The notes beneath the pieces were generated by a model, which made no database searches, had not been told where the DNA came from, and was given only the letters and a program-made list of their open reading frames with translations. From assembly GCA_042091035.1 (NCBI GenBank), contig JBELIG010000033.1:1-21319 (forward strand): a stretch of DNA of 21,319 nt, read 5' to 3'. The position numbers were made by a program, and so were the translations under genes. The number at the start of each line of letters is the position of its first letter. Positions within the stretch are counted from its first letter, which is position 1. Source of the DNA: AM-2324 sp042091035 (GTDB taxonomy: Bacteria > Bacteroidota > Bacteroidia > Chitinophagales > Saprospiraceae). Shown here piece by piece: positions 8,462 through 16,148 of the stretch.

Positions 8462-9832
8462 TTATTGCTTTATCACTCGCAGCAGCCTTTTGGCTTCTTT
8501 GGTCTCTACTGAAAGAATATAGACTCCTTGAGGACCATTCAAAGATAATTCAGCATATTGCGTATCTCGATATATCTGACTTTGGATTTGCTTACCATCC
8601 AAATTTAATACAGCAATCTTTATTTCATCAAAAGACAAGCCCATATCTATCATTACCGCTCCTTTCCCAGGATTAGGATATACACTCAAATCACTCAAAA
8701 CCTGTAGCTCTGATGTTCCTACAGGACTAAGCACAAAACAGTCGGAATTTGTAGAACACACATCCGTACTAATTACTACTGCATATTCTCCATCAATTGC
8801 AGGCTCAAAAGACTGGCCGGTTGCCCCATCAATAGGGAGTAAGCTAGAACAATCTATCCATTGATATTCATAGCCACTTGCTTCAGCCGTCAAAAGAAAA
8901 CCATCCTGTGTTACAGTATTATTAACTAAATCAATTGTCAAATCAAGATTCACGATAGAATCACATCCATTCATATTTGCTCCTGGAAGAACTTCAACAT
9001 ACACGCCTGATGAATCTATTTCACTCCCAATAGCAGACCAATAGTAAGGTTCACAACTTGTGAGTGTGGTATAAGATGTACTAGTAATATCTTGAATAAG
9101 GGTGCCTTCAATCCAATTTGAAGTAGAACCGTTTTGCTCAAAATTATTTAGTGTTCCATTAAAACCATTACCCGAAAGATCTGCTGTTATAATCATACCC
9201 GTATTATCTCCTGCAGACACCCCGTCATCAAAAGAAAGAAATAATTTTAAATTTTCGTCAGGACTACAATAGCCTTCAAACATGTCAACCTGAATCTCTT
9301 CCTCAGATTTGGCTACATCCCAAATCTTTAATTCATCAATTATACCATTGAAAGGAATAGAACCCCCATTAACGCGTTGACCAACCCTTACCGCTTGTTC
9401 ACCATCAGGAGTGTTTACTATAGGAAGTGCTTTGGTTTGTACTATTTCCCCATCAACAAATAATTTTCCTATGCCATTATCCAATGTAAAAGCTACATGT
9501 GTCCATTTCTCTAAAGGGATTGAACCAGGATCAGATATTATATTCCCAGAATCTCCTCCTGAAATATATTTAAGGGATCCATTTCCATGAATAATAAATG
9601 TATTCCGGCTACCAGCAGCATTCAAACCATAATCCATAATTGCGGTATTATAATTTGGCGCGTCAGCATGTACATAAACCCATGCTCCAAAGGTTCTGTC
9701 TTCATCCGCAACAATACCTTTATAATCAGTTTGAATAAAATCATCCGCTCCATCAAAGTCAAGGGCTTGCTGTGCGAAAAAAGGCGTTGTTAAAAGTAAA
9801 AGTAGATAGGTAAGAACAGTCTTGTTTTTCAT
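8462..9832 (-). CDS. T9SS type A secreted LamG-domain protein
   Basis: 456 residues. The signal peptide MKNKTVLTYLLLLLTTPFFA is cut before QQALDFDGADDF. A LamG/concanavalin A-like domain occupies about 22-190 (TFGAWVYVHAD, WTHVAFTLDNG, GIIDELKIWDVAKSEEEI). Around 245-298 lies one copy of a repeat common in Bacteroidota surface proteins (SCEPYYWSAIG ... GCDSIVNLDLTI). Next is an Ig/PKD-like segment (about 300-370, YEYQWIDCSS ... YAVVISTDVCS), then the type A sorting domain (VYPNPGKG to LRVIKQ). The layout suggests a binding or adhesion protein delivered to the surface by T9SS; no catalytic motif is seen. It is a single transcription unit bounded downstream by a strong terminator. Upstream lies an AT-rich stretch, and beyond it an unrelated gene remnant begins at 9981. 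Confidence 0.9.
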   Translation of the reverse strand: MKNKTVLTYLLLLLTTPFFAQQALDFDGADDFIQTDYKGIVADEDRTFGAWVYVHADAPNYNTAIMDYGLNAAGSRNTFIIHGNGSLKYISGGDSGNIISDPGSIPLEKWTHVAFTLDNGIGKLFVDGEIVQTKALPIVNTPDGEQAVRVGQRVNGGSIPFNGIIDELKIWDVAKSEEEIQVDMFEGYCSPDENLKLFLSFDDGVSAGDNTGMIITADLSGNGFNGTLNNFEQNGSTSNWIEGTLIQDITSTSYTTLTSCEPYYWSAIGSEIDSSGVYVEVLPGANMNGCDSIVNLDLTIDLVNNTVTQDGFLLTAEASGYEYQWIDCSSLLPIDGATGQSFEPAIDGEYAVVISTDVCSTNSDCFVLSPVGTSELQVLSDLSVYPNPGKGAVMIDMGLSFDEIKIAVLNLDGKQIQSQIYRDTQYAELSLNGPQGVYILSVETKEAKRLLRVIKQ

Positions 9833-9980
9833 TATAATCGAGATTTTTTTAAATATACAAAAACATAATATTTATAAATCTATTATATAATTTGATAAGA
9901 AAAGATTTAGCCTTAAAAGGTTGACTAGATCTCCACAAGGAAAGCATGTAGATTGAAAAAACTAGCTAAATAAAATATTT

Positions 9981-10150
9981 AGTGGAAATGGAGTTTCTGA
10001 ATATAATGTCGATCAAGATGCTGGAGATAGTCTATGGAATAAATATGTTTAGAAGCTTCTTGTGTAACTTGATTGATCCTACATTTTCAAAATGGTGATT
10101 GCTTTTTCAAAACTACTCCTAGAGAATATGTCCCAAATTGTAATTTTTAA
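9981..10150 (+). pseudogene. remnant of a paralogue of the 396-1289 gene (C-terminal third)
   Basis: The segment 9981-10049 encodes SGNGVSEYNVDQDAGDSLW then NKYV and a stop. The intact 396-1289 protein has SGDGVSGYGGDKDSGDGRW at the matching place, with 11 of 19 residues identical. In another frame, 10073-10102 encodes LILHFQNGDC (intact LILNFQNGEQ). The same frame continues to FFKTTPREYVPNCN (intact YFRTTQGEYAPNCN) and a stop at 10148-10150. Compared with the intact gene there is one frameshift, at least two in-frame stops and a deletion of about 18 codons. The first two thirds of the gene are absent. A weaker match, including a shared TAGATCTC block at 9926, hints that homology reaches back to about 9905. 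The rest of 9833-9980 is AT-rich and probably holds the promoter of the minus-strand LamG gene. Confidence 0.85.
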
Positions 10151-10196
10151 TAAACAGCAACAAACAGTATATACTAAAGCCACTTGTTGCTGTTTA
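10151..10196. terminator. hairpin terminator between the gene remnant and the CotH gene
   Basis: A perfect 13-bp stem (10151-10163 with 10184-10196) closes a 20-nt loop. It starts right after the stop of the plus-strand remnant and lies 8 bp past the stop of the CotH-family gene. This is the same convergent layout as the terminator at 1305-1338 beside the intact paralogue. Confidence 0.8.
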
Positions 10197-10204
10197 TTCC
10201 TGAA

Positions 10205-11812
10205 TTATTGTTTAATCACTTTTTTAGTAATTGCACCCTGTTTAGTAACAATTTGTGCTAAATATACTCCAGGTTCTAGTGTACTAATATCAATAGTATT
10301 TTCTTGCGTAAAAACTAATAGCCTTCCCTCCAAGCTATATAGATTTAACTCGACTAAGTCACTAGCTTCTACATAAACTCTATCCCTAACAGGATTGGGA
10401 AAAACTCGAACATTCACCGCATCCATTTCTGGTAAGCGAGTACTAACCAAAGAGCAATCACCAGGCATATTAGCATCCAACCAATCTATACGGTTTGATA
10501 TCCAATCCTTCATATAAACAATCTCCGCTTCATAGGTTTCAGGTATTGGCTCAGGCTCTATCCAAATCGAGTTTCCTATAAAATAATCCCATACCGTAAA
10601 ATTCCGATCAATTGCCTCTTCAATAAAATCAACATGGAAATCGATCCAATTATTTAGAGAATCTTTATCAAAAGAGGTTTCCCTCAATGTTTCCCAGCGG
10701 CATTTTAGATGGTTCCTAAATAATTCGTCGCTCATCATCTCCTGCCACCAAAGGGGCATAGATTCTAAATCCTCACATTCATTCTGATTTTGAAGATAGG
10801 TCCATCCCGTAGGATCATCGTTTGAACAAACCCTTGACATACCATAAGTCTGATCAAAATCCCATATTGGCCCTGCCACCAACTTACCGCCCTTACTGTC
10901 TTTATCTTTGTGGATGTAAGAACTCAACTTATAGCCATCTGAATTCTTACTCAATTCATTGATCAACAGAAAATCTGTAAATGAATTAAGGTCAATATAT
11001 TCGTTATAGCGTACACCCTGACTATTTGTATAATCATTGGAGAACAAAGCATTCTCAAAGGTATTGATCCAGCTTTCTATGTACTGTGCCTGCTGCGGCT
11101 CAATCTTGTCTGCTTTAGGGTAATACCACTGAAAGTACATCGGGATATCCGCCTGAGAATTGTAAGCAGACTCAAATCCATCGGTATCCTTGTCAATATC
11201 ATAAGTCCAGTCTATCCTCAAGATATAACCTCCAGTCAAAGAATCTCCTGCGAGATCATCGGAGTCTAACTTTGCAATATCCACTCGATCACCATCTCGC
11301 TTGATCTTCTCGACAAGTATATACAGTCCCCGATATTCTTCATTCAGGATAAGCTCTACATATTTCCACTCAGAGGCATAATGTCCCATCTGCTGAGCCA
11401 GATAAAAACTCATTGGGATTCTGAGCTGAGTTTTATCAATAACCATAGCATGTAGTATCCAATCTTCCTCGGCACCCATCCCAAATAGATCAACAGAAAG
11501 ATCTTCATTATCTGCATCCCTCAACTCTATAGAATATGTTTTTTTATCAAAACCCTGCGTTGAATTGCCTCTAGTTTCAATCCCAATATTTCCATCATAC
11601 TGATTGAATGGATCTGATATCGAATTCGTTAGCCCATCTCCATTATAAATAATCCCCATCGAAGCATCTATCTTAGGCTCATCGGGAATATCCTCGTCAT
11701 CCGTATTTATTATGATTATCGGGTGCTTACTCGTTGTTAGTATTTGTGCCGATAAATGCGATGAAAATACCATCAAAAGGAATACAGCTACACATAAGAA
11801 TGATTTATTCAT
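10205..11812 (-). CDS. CotH kinase family protein with T9SS type A sorting domain
   Basis: 535 residues with signal peptide MNKSFLCVAVFLLMVFSSHLSA cut before QILTT. The CotH domain spans about 50-400. Recognisable motifs are IETRGNST (78-85), KKTYSIEL (90-97), EDWIL (116-120), LVEKIKRDGDRVDI with the conserved EKI (168-170), and GPIWDFDQTYG with the WDFD motif (317-320). Bacillus subtilis CotH is an atypical protein kinase acting on coat proteins; its Glu and Asp catalytic residues plausibly match Glu168 and the WDFD aspartates here. The C-terminus (from about 460) is a sorting domain with VFPNPVRDRVYVEA ending KKVIKQ, so the enzyme acts outside the cell. The substrate is unknown; a co-exported surface protein is an inference. 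It lies 57 bp downstream of the DUF2071 gene with no visible terminator between. A degraded second copy lies at 8103-8292. Confidence 0.92.
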   Translation of the reverse strand: MNKSFLCVAVFLLMVFSSHLSAQILTTSKHPIIIINTDDEDIPDEPKIDASMGIIYNGDGLTNSISDPFNQYDGNIGIETRGNSTQGFDKKTYSIELRDADNEDLSVDLFGMGAEEDWILHAMVIDKTQLRIPMSFYLAQQMGHYASEWKYVELILNEEYRGLYILVEKIKRDGDRVDIAKLDSDDLAGDSLTGGYILRIDWTYDIDKDTDGFESAYNSQADIPMYFQWYYPKADKIEPQQAQYIESWINTFENALFSNDYTNSQGVRYNEYIDLNSFTDFLLINELSKNSDGYKLSSYIHKDKDSKGGKLVAGPIWDFDQTYGMSRVCSNDDPTGWTYLQNQNECEDLESMPLWWQEMMSDELFRNHLKCRWETLRETSFDKDSLNNWIDFHVDFIEEAIDRNFTVWDYFIGNSIWIEPEPIPETYEAEIVYMKDWISNRIDWLDANMPGDCSLVSTRLPEMDAVNVRVFPNPVRDRVYVEASDLVELNLYSLEGRLLVFTQENTIDISTLEPGVYLAQIVTKQGAITKKVIKQ

Positions 11813-11869
11813 GTCAGTAAGTTTTTATATTGAATACGTCAAAATCATTGGGCGCAGACACCCACAATA

Positions 11870-12604
11870 CTACATAACGTCTTGATTATCACGTTTTAGT
11901 ATACTCTTTTTGTTTTCCACTGTAATTTTTGATCCTTCTGCTAGTATGACCGAAGTAGGCTTACTATTATTCAATATTTCAAAATCCGAACCATAGACAG
12001 CTTTAAAGTCAATATCAATCTTATAATCCTTTACATCATAAACCTCCCATTTGGGATGTGTGACCTCGTATTCATTGGTCTTTTTACTGTCTACTTGTGC
12101 ATATCCCCAATAATGCTCTGCAATAAATTCCTCTTCGCTACCCGATTCCATCATTGACCGCTCCATTGACGTTTGCACAGACATCGAATACCAAAGTCCA
12201 TCTTTTTTCCACTTGTAGTTAATAGTCTGCTCCCCATTTTCCAGGGTCCAACTATGCTCCATAGGAAGCGTTTCGTAGTTTTCCTTATAAATGGTATTAG
12301 CAACGAAAGTCAATGCTCTTTTGGGAACAATTTCCTTGATAAAAACAACACCACGTTTCCAAACTCCATTATCAAATCGCTTGACATAAAAGCGCAGATT
12401 AACTTCCTCAAAATTGGTGTGAAATGGAATCTTTACCCCGAGTAACTTCGTGTTTTTGAACATAAATCCAACCAGACTTACATAGCAGTTGCCATTCCAT
12501 AAATCCAATTCTGTACCTGCTGGAACATACTTCAACAAGACCTCTTTATCAATGATATAATTAGCAAGTATCAGTTTCCTCCATTCTGCTCTTAAAAAGC
12601 TCAT
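11870..12604 (-). CDS. DUF2071 / YqjF-family protein
   Basis: 244 residues with no signal peptide or membrane segment, so cytoplasmic. The N-terminal half matches the DUF2071 (YqjF, COG3361) pattern. AEWRKLILANYIIDKEVLLKY is followed by VPAGTELDLWNGNCYVSLVGF, then PFHTNFEEVNLRFYVKR and GVVFIKEIVPKRA. The fold is a single-domain acetoacetate-decarboxylase-like barrel in related families, but no biochemical role is established for this group. It is the last gene of the minus-strand run that begins at 17180, lying 107 bp after the DoxX-like gene. DUF2071 and DoxX-like genes are both common in small accessory gene sets of Bacteroidota, so neighbourhood alone does not give a function. Confidence 0.85.
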   Translation of the reverse strand: MSFLRAEWRKLILANYIIDKEVLLKYVPAGTELDLWNGNCYVSLVGFMFKNTKLLGVKIPFHTNFEEVNLRFYVKRFDNGVWKRGVVFIKEIVPKRALTFVANTIYKENYETLPMEHSWTLENGEQTINYKWKKDGLWYSMSVQTSMERSMMESGSEEEFIAEHYWGYAQVDSKKTNEYEVTHPKWEVYDVKDYKIDIDFKAVYGSDFEILNNSKPTSVILAEGSKITVENKKSILKRDNQDVM

Positions 12605-12711
12605 ACCTTTTTTGTTTAGGACAAAATTCTATATAAAATCGACTATCAAGTATATAAACAATCTATAAGATATATGTTTAACTCAGTCCCGAATAGAGCG
12701 TTAAATATTTC

Positions 12712-13077
12712 CTATCCTTTGGCCTTCTTACTATTGTAGAGCCACCATCCTGTATAGATTAAAAGCAGCTGAACAAGTAGGCGAATTTCAGGAATAGGAA
12801 ACTGACCTAGAGCAGATTTTTCACGAAGTAAATCCCATACGTGAATTGGTAAAAAAGCGATCATCAACAATGAAAAACCTAAGCCTCCGAGGTGCCTATA
12901 CTTTCTTGTCAACAAGGCTATCCCAATTGCAGCTTCAGAAATTGCAGAAAGTATATTCGCTAAAAGCTCCGGAAAAAAGTCAGGGATAAGTTCTGCATAA
13001 AATTCAGGAAAGAATATGTGAGCAACTGCACTCACCAAAAGTAAAATACTGAGTAAATAAGAGATTACGGTTTTCAT
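12712..13077 (-). CDS. small DoxX-like (COG4270-type) membrane protein
   Basis: 121 residues with four hydrophobic segments (about 4-25, 40-57, 65-82 and 96-115). The motif AHIFFPEFYAELIPDFFP after helix 1, the SEAAIGIALL segment and the final LLVQLLLIYTGWWL match the DoxX-like COG4270 group of inner-membrane proteins. The molecular function of this group is not known. The start ATG at 13077 lies 41 bp after the stop of the serine hydrolase gene, so co-transcription is likely. A possible Bacteroidota -7 element (TAATTTTG at 13103-13096) in that gap could give an internal promoter. Confidence 0.8.
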   Translation of the reverse strand: MKTVISYLLSILLLVSAVAHIFFPEFYAELIPDFFPELLANILSAISEAAIGIALLTRKYRHLGGLGFSLLMIAFLPIHVWDLLREKSALGQFPIPEIRLLVQLLLIYTGWWLYNSKKAKG

Positions 13078-13095
13078 TACATTGATTTTATTTCA

Positions 13096-13103
13096 CAAAA
13101 TTA
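13096..13103 (-). promoter_or_regulatory. possible internal -7 element (TAnnTTTG)
   Basis: TAATTTTG on the minus strand fits the Bacteroidota primary sigma factor -7 consensus TAnnTTTG. It sits 19 bp before the start of the DoxX-like gene. No TTTG -33 box is found at the expected distance, and an AT-rich gap yields such matches by chance. Confidence 0.25.
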
Positions 13104-13118
13104 TAAAACCAAAAAGGA

Positions 13119-14546
13119 TTATTCGCCTTTAGCCAATGTTTCCATCAACAGAAAACATAAATCATCTATATTGCCCATATTTGGATGCTCTGGAGACACA
13201 TTAGACAAAATGATAAGGCCATCTTTAGAAGCTGTATTAACAACCATTGAAGAGGTATATCCGCCTGTTGCACCATTGTGAAAAAATAAATTAACCTCAG
13301 GTTGTTTTCTTAGAATATGCCAACCTAATCCCATATCCATACTTTCATTTAGGGAAATAGTTTTTACCCTAGTAAGCGCTTGTGCTTCATTAGAATCATC
13401 AAACTGAGACAAAGCAAACTTAGAAAGATCCTCCGCATTAGACATGATCCCTCCAGCTCCAGCCAATATAGCGAGATCCCAATTAGAAACTTCATCACCT
13501 TGAGTATTTAGGCCACGAATAAGACCTGTTTCAACCTGCTCAAGCTTTGATGTTGAAGCCTGCATATCCAGTTTAGAAAAAATTCTATCCTGCAATAATT
13601 GCTCATAGGATGTTTGCTCCATATCACTCAATGTATATCCAAGTAGTCCCGCTCCCAAATTAGAATATTGATAACTGCCCTTACCTGACAAGTCCAAGTA
13701 CTCCCTTAAATAGGACTTGATTGCCTGCTCATCAAATGTTTTGTAAGGATTAGTTAAATCAACCGATGTAAGGTCCAAATTGGAAGGCAAACGAGGAAGA
13801 CCAGAACTATGGTTAGAAAGGTTTTCAAATAACAAAACGGTATTATCTTTTATCGGAGCAGTCAAATAATCATTGATATCATCCTTGAGACTCAATTTAC
13901 CCTCTACCACAAATTGGGCAAGTAAAGTAGCCGTAAACACTTTTGAAATTGATCCAATTTCAAAAACACCCAGCTTATTATCAACATAATCAATTGAATC
14001 CTTCTGCTTCACTGCTCCATAAAAAAACACTTTCCCATCCTTAATCATTGCAATTGAAAGCTGTGTACTATTTGGAAATACTTTCATCTGATCAAATATC
14101 AATTCCAATTGCTCCTTGGTAAAATCACTTTGATTTGTGTCAGTATTAAGATTATTAACAATAGCAGCTGTATCTACAGGCTCTGTATATGGTTTAACAA
14201 ATAAACCATTAATATTTGAGAGCGTGTCAATTGAAATATTCAAAGTCAACAAGGCTTGTTCAAAATTCACCTTATAAGACGCATAGGTTCCCTGCTCATA
14301 CTGAATAAAATCGTGGCTAATTATTTTACCTACCTGAGCATTAAGTGCAGATAAGAAACCAGTACTTTGATCTAAAGGCAAAGCCTCTTTCATAGGATCA
14401 GCATACATATTGAATATAAGCTCATAATTACCTGCATTATATGCATCAATAAACTGCTCAGTGATAGTTTTATTTGCTGGCTGTTCTTCTTGACCAAAAC
14501 TTAGAAATGAGAAAAAGCTCAAGATGATAATGATAGAAATGCGCAT
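13119..14546 (-). CDS. secreted serine hydrolase (class C beta-lactamase fold) with N-terminal DUF3887-like domain
   Basis: 475 residues with a signal peptide MRISIIIILSFFSFLSFG cut near QEEQ. Residues about 25-120 (QFIDAYNAGNYELIFNMY ... LFVKPY) look like a DUF3887/NTF2-like domain, which often precedes serine hydrolases in Bacteroidota. The catalytic domain (about 145-470) has all three motifs of the class C beta-lactamase/DD-peptidase family: SISK at 199-202 (nucleophile Ser199, Lys202), YSN at 294-296, and HNG at 423-425. Members include beta-lactamases, D-aminopeptidases and esterases; substrate cannot be predicted. It is predicted to act in the periplasm. It lies 25 bp after the membrane protein gene and shares fold and motifs with the hydrolase at 16149-17180. 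Confidence 0.9.
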   Translation of the reverse strand: MRISIIIILSFFSFLSFGQEEQPANKTITEQFIDAYNAGNYELIFNMYADPMKEALPLDQSTGFLSALNAQVGKIISHDFIQYEQGTYASYKVNFEQALLTLNISIDTLSNINGLFVKPYTEPVDTAAIVNNLNTDTNQSDFTKEQLELIFDQMKVFPNSTQLSIAMIKDGKVFFYGAVKQKDSIDYVDNKLGVFEIGSISKVFTATLLAQFVVEGKLSLKDDINDYLTAPIKDNTVLLFENLSNHSSGLPRLPSNLDLTSVDLTNPYKTFDEQAIKSYLREYLDLSGKGSYQYSNLGAGLLGYTLSDMEQTSYEQLLQDRIFSKLDMQASTSKLEQVETGLIRGLNTQGDEVSNWDLAILAGAGGIMSNAEDLSKFALSQFDDSNEAQALTRVKTISLNESMDMGLGWHILRKQPEVNLFFHNGATGGYTSSMVVNTASKDGLIILSNVSPEHPNMGNIDDLCFLLMETLAKGE

Positions 14547-14571
14547 ACTTTTATTTTAATGATTAAAGGAT

Positions 14572-15270
14572 TTATTTTCCAAACCGAATTTGAACTATAG
14601 AAAGAACATGCACAAATACAGCCACAGGCATCAGAAAACCAGCGATTAAAACATAAGGATATGAAAACGCCTCTAAAGGCAACAAAGGATCTTCTGATCC
14701 GTATAGCTCTGGTTTATATACAGAACTTAGAAATACAAAAATCACTGTCGCCAAAACCAGTAAGCCGGTATAATTCCAAACCTCAATAAATCGCTTAGAT
14801 AAGACTTGCTTATAAAACACCAAATACCCAACTATTGGAGCTGAAAGGGCAAAGATCATATCAAAATTATACCCTTCTATAGTTACTTCCTGATTGAAGA
14901 TTCCTTTAAAAAATGAAAATAAAAGTAAAAACTCGACGAACACTCGAAAGGATTGGAAATAAATTAACTGACTTTCAGGAATGTGTTTGATCCATGCCTT
15001 CTTTCTACTTTTATATAGAAAAATAGCAGTAAAAATAAAAGACGGAAAGATGAAGGCAAGGGCGATGCGAGGAGGAAATTCATAGGACATTAATAAGCCA
15101 CTCGAGCCTAGGACATATATATAGACCTGCCAAACCAATAAACTTGTTACCAGTATAAATTTGTGTCTTACTTTTTGGGAACTAGTCAATTCTATTGCCC
15201 TGAATCCAATTGTCAATAGAAATAGATTTACTAATAGAGTAAGAACTAGAAAAGCGAATTGGAGTTCCAT
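14572..15270 (-). CDS. multi-spanning membrane protein, unknown function
   Basis: The ATG at 15270-15268 gives 232 residues beginning MELQFAFLVLTLLVN. A TTG at 15297 would add nine residues, but they make no structural sense, so I choose the ATG. About seven hydrophobic segments are visible. Conserved-looking loop motifs are SYEFPPRIALAFIFPS, YFQSFRVFVEFLL and NFDMIFALSAPIVGYL, and the last helix reads MPVAVFVHVLSIVQI. I recall similar 7-TM proteins of Bacteroidota with the PPR and F-R-VE motifs but no assigned role or reliable name. It lies between the SDR gene (66 bp) and the serine hydrolase gene (25 bp) in the same direction, so a shared transcript is likely. Confidence 0.8.
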   Translation of the reverse strand: MELQFAFLVLTLLVNLFLLTIGFRAIELTSSQKVRHKFILVTSLLVWQVYIYVLGSSGLLMSYEFPPRIALAFIFPSFIFTAIFLYKSRKKAWIKHIPESQLIYFQSFRVFVEFLLLFSFFKGIFNQEVTIEGYNFDMIFALSAPIVGYLVFYKQVLSKRFIEVWNYTGLLVLATVIFVFLSSVYKPELYGSEDPLLPLEAFSYPYVLIAGFLMPVAVFVHVLSIVQIRFGK

Positions 15271-15336
15271 TTTTTGATTTATTATAAATTGATACAATAA
15301 ACCAAGATACGAATACTACTTCAGCTCTTAGACTTC

Positions 15337-16077
15337 TCAAATAAGTCTAGCAATAAAACCAAATAGCCTTGGTATACCCGGAAAGCAAATAGTACTTCTT
15401 CTTCGCATACTCTTCTCAACATCATTAACTACCCGCTCAGGAGTGGCTGTGAAAAACTTTTTAAAAAAGAAGGTTTTAAAAACATCCGGACCCTCATGCG
15501 CCTGTTCGAGCAAGGGCGTATCTACTGCGGGAGGACAAACCAGCAGCACTCTTAGATTTGTCCTTTTAGTTTCCTTGATTAAGACCTTTGTATAAAAGTT
15601 ATTAGCCGCCTTGGAAACTCCATAAGCACCAAATTTGGCAAAAGGCATCAATCCTGCAGTTGAACCATAAATAATGACTTCTCCTTGGTCTCGTTCCAAC
15701 ATTCTAGGAATTATTGTCTGACACAGATTCACCATTCCACAATAATTTATATCGATGATCTTATTGATCAATTCTGCTGATGTTTCCATCAACAAGCCTC
15801 CTGGCATTATTGCGGCACAGTTGATAAAGCGATTGATGGGTCCATGTTCAGTAATAATCTGCTGTACAGTATTTCTTACTTGTTCCAAATTAGTTACATC
15901 GCATAGGTAAGGAATTATCCCTTCGGAGCGTTCTGCAGTAATCTTTAAAAGCTCTTGATTTATATCTAGGATAGCTACTAATGCGCCTTCCTCTGCCAAG
16001 ACAATTGCATGTCTTTGTCCTATTCCACTTGCTCCTCCAGAAATCACTACCAATTTGCCTTGAAAAGTCATATTCAT
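15337..16077 (-). CDS. short-chain dehydrogenase/reductase (SDR family)
   Basis: 246 residues in the classical SDR layout. The nucleotide-binding motif is GGASGIG (14-20). An aspartate at the end of beta-2 (ILDI, Asp38) favours NAD(H) over NADP(H). The NNAG motif is NCAA (86-89). Catalytic residues are Ser139 (IIYGSTAG), Tyr152 and Lys156 (YGVSK), with Asn111 in DINYCG. After the catalytic motif, CPPAVDTPLL matches the usual PG-x-x-x-T region. The C-terminal tail ending in IPRLFGFIARLI is hydrophobic or basic, as in SDRs that work near membranes on lipid or sterol-like substrates. Substrate is unknown. Start at ATG 16077 or at the next ATG, two codons on; neither has a clear Shine-Dalgarno site, which is normal for this phylum. 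Confidence 0.9.
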   Translation of the reverse strand: MNMTFQGKLVVISGGASGIGQRHAIVLAEEGALVAILDINQELLKITAERSEGIIPYLCDVTNLEQVRNTVQQIITEHGPINRFINCAAIMPGGLLMETSAELINKIIDINYCGMVNLCQTIIPRMLERDQGEVIIYGSTAGLMPFAKFGAYGVSKAANNFYTKVLIKETKRTNLRVLLVCPPAVDTPLLEQAHEGPDVFKTFFFKKFFTATPERVVNDVEKSMRRRSTICFPGIPRLFGFIARLI

Positions 16078-16148
16078 TTCTTTTATGCAACAGCGTATAC
16101 AATATACACTAATTCAAAGTACTAGAAATGATTCATACTGTATTTAGG

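Noticed and set aside
10092..10376. Plus-strand open frame of 94 codons
   Set aside because: It reads through the gene remnant out of frame, through a terminator stem, and then antisense to the 3' end of the CotH gene.
15271..15297. Upstream TTG start adding nine residues to the 7-TM protein
   Set aside because: A normal ATG follows at 15270 directly before the first hydrophobic segment, and the extension adds no recognisable feature.
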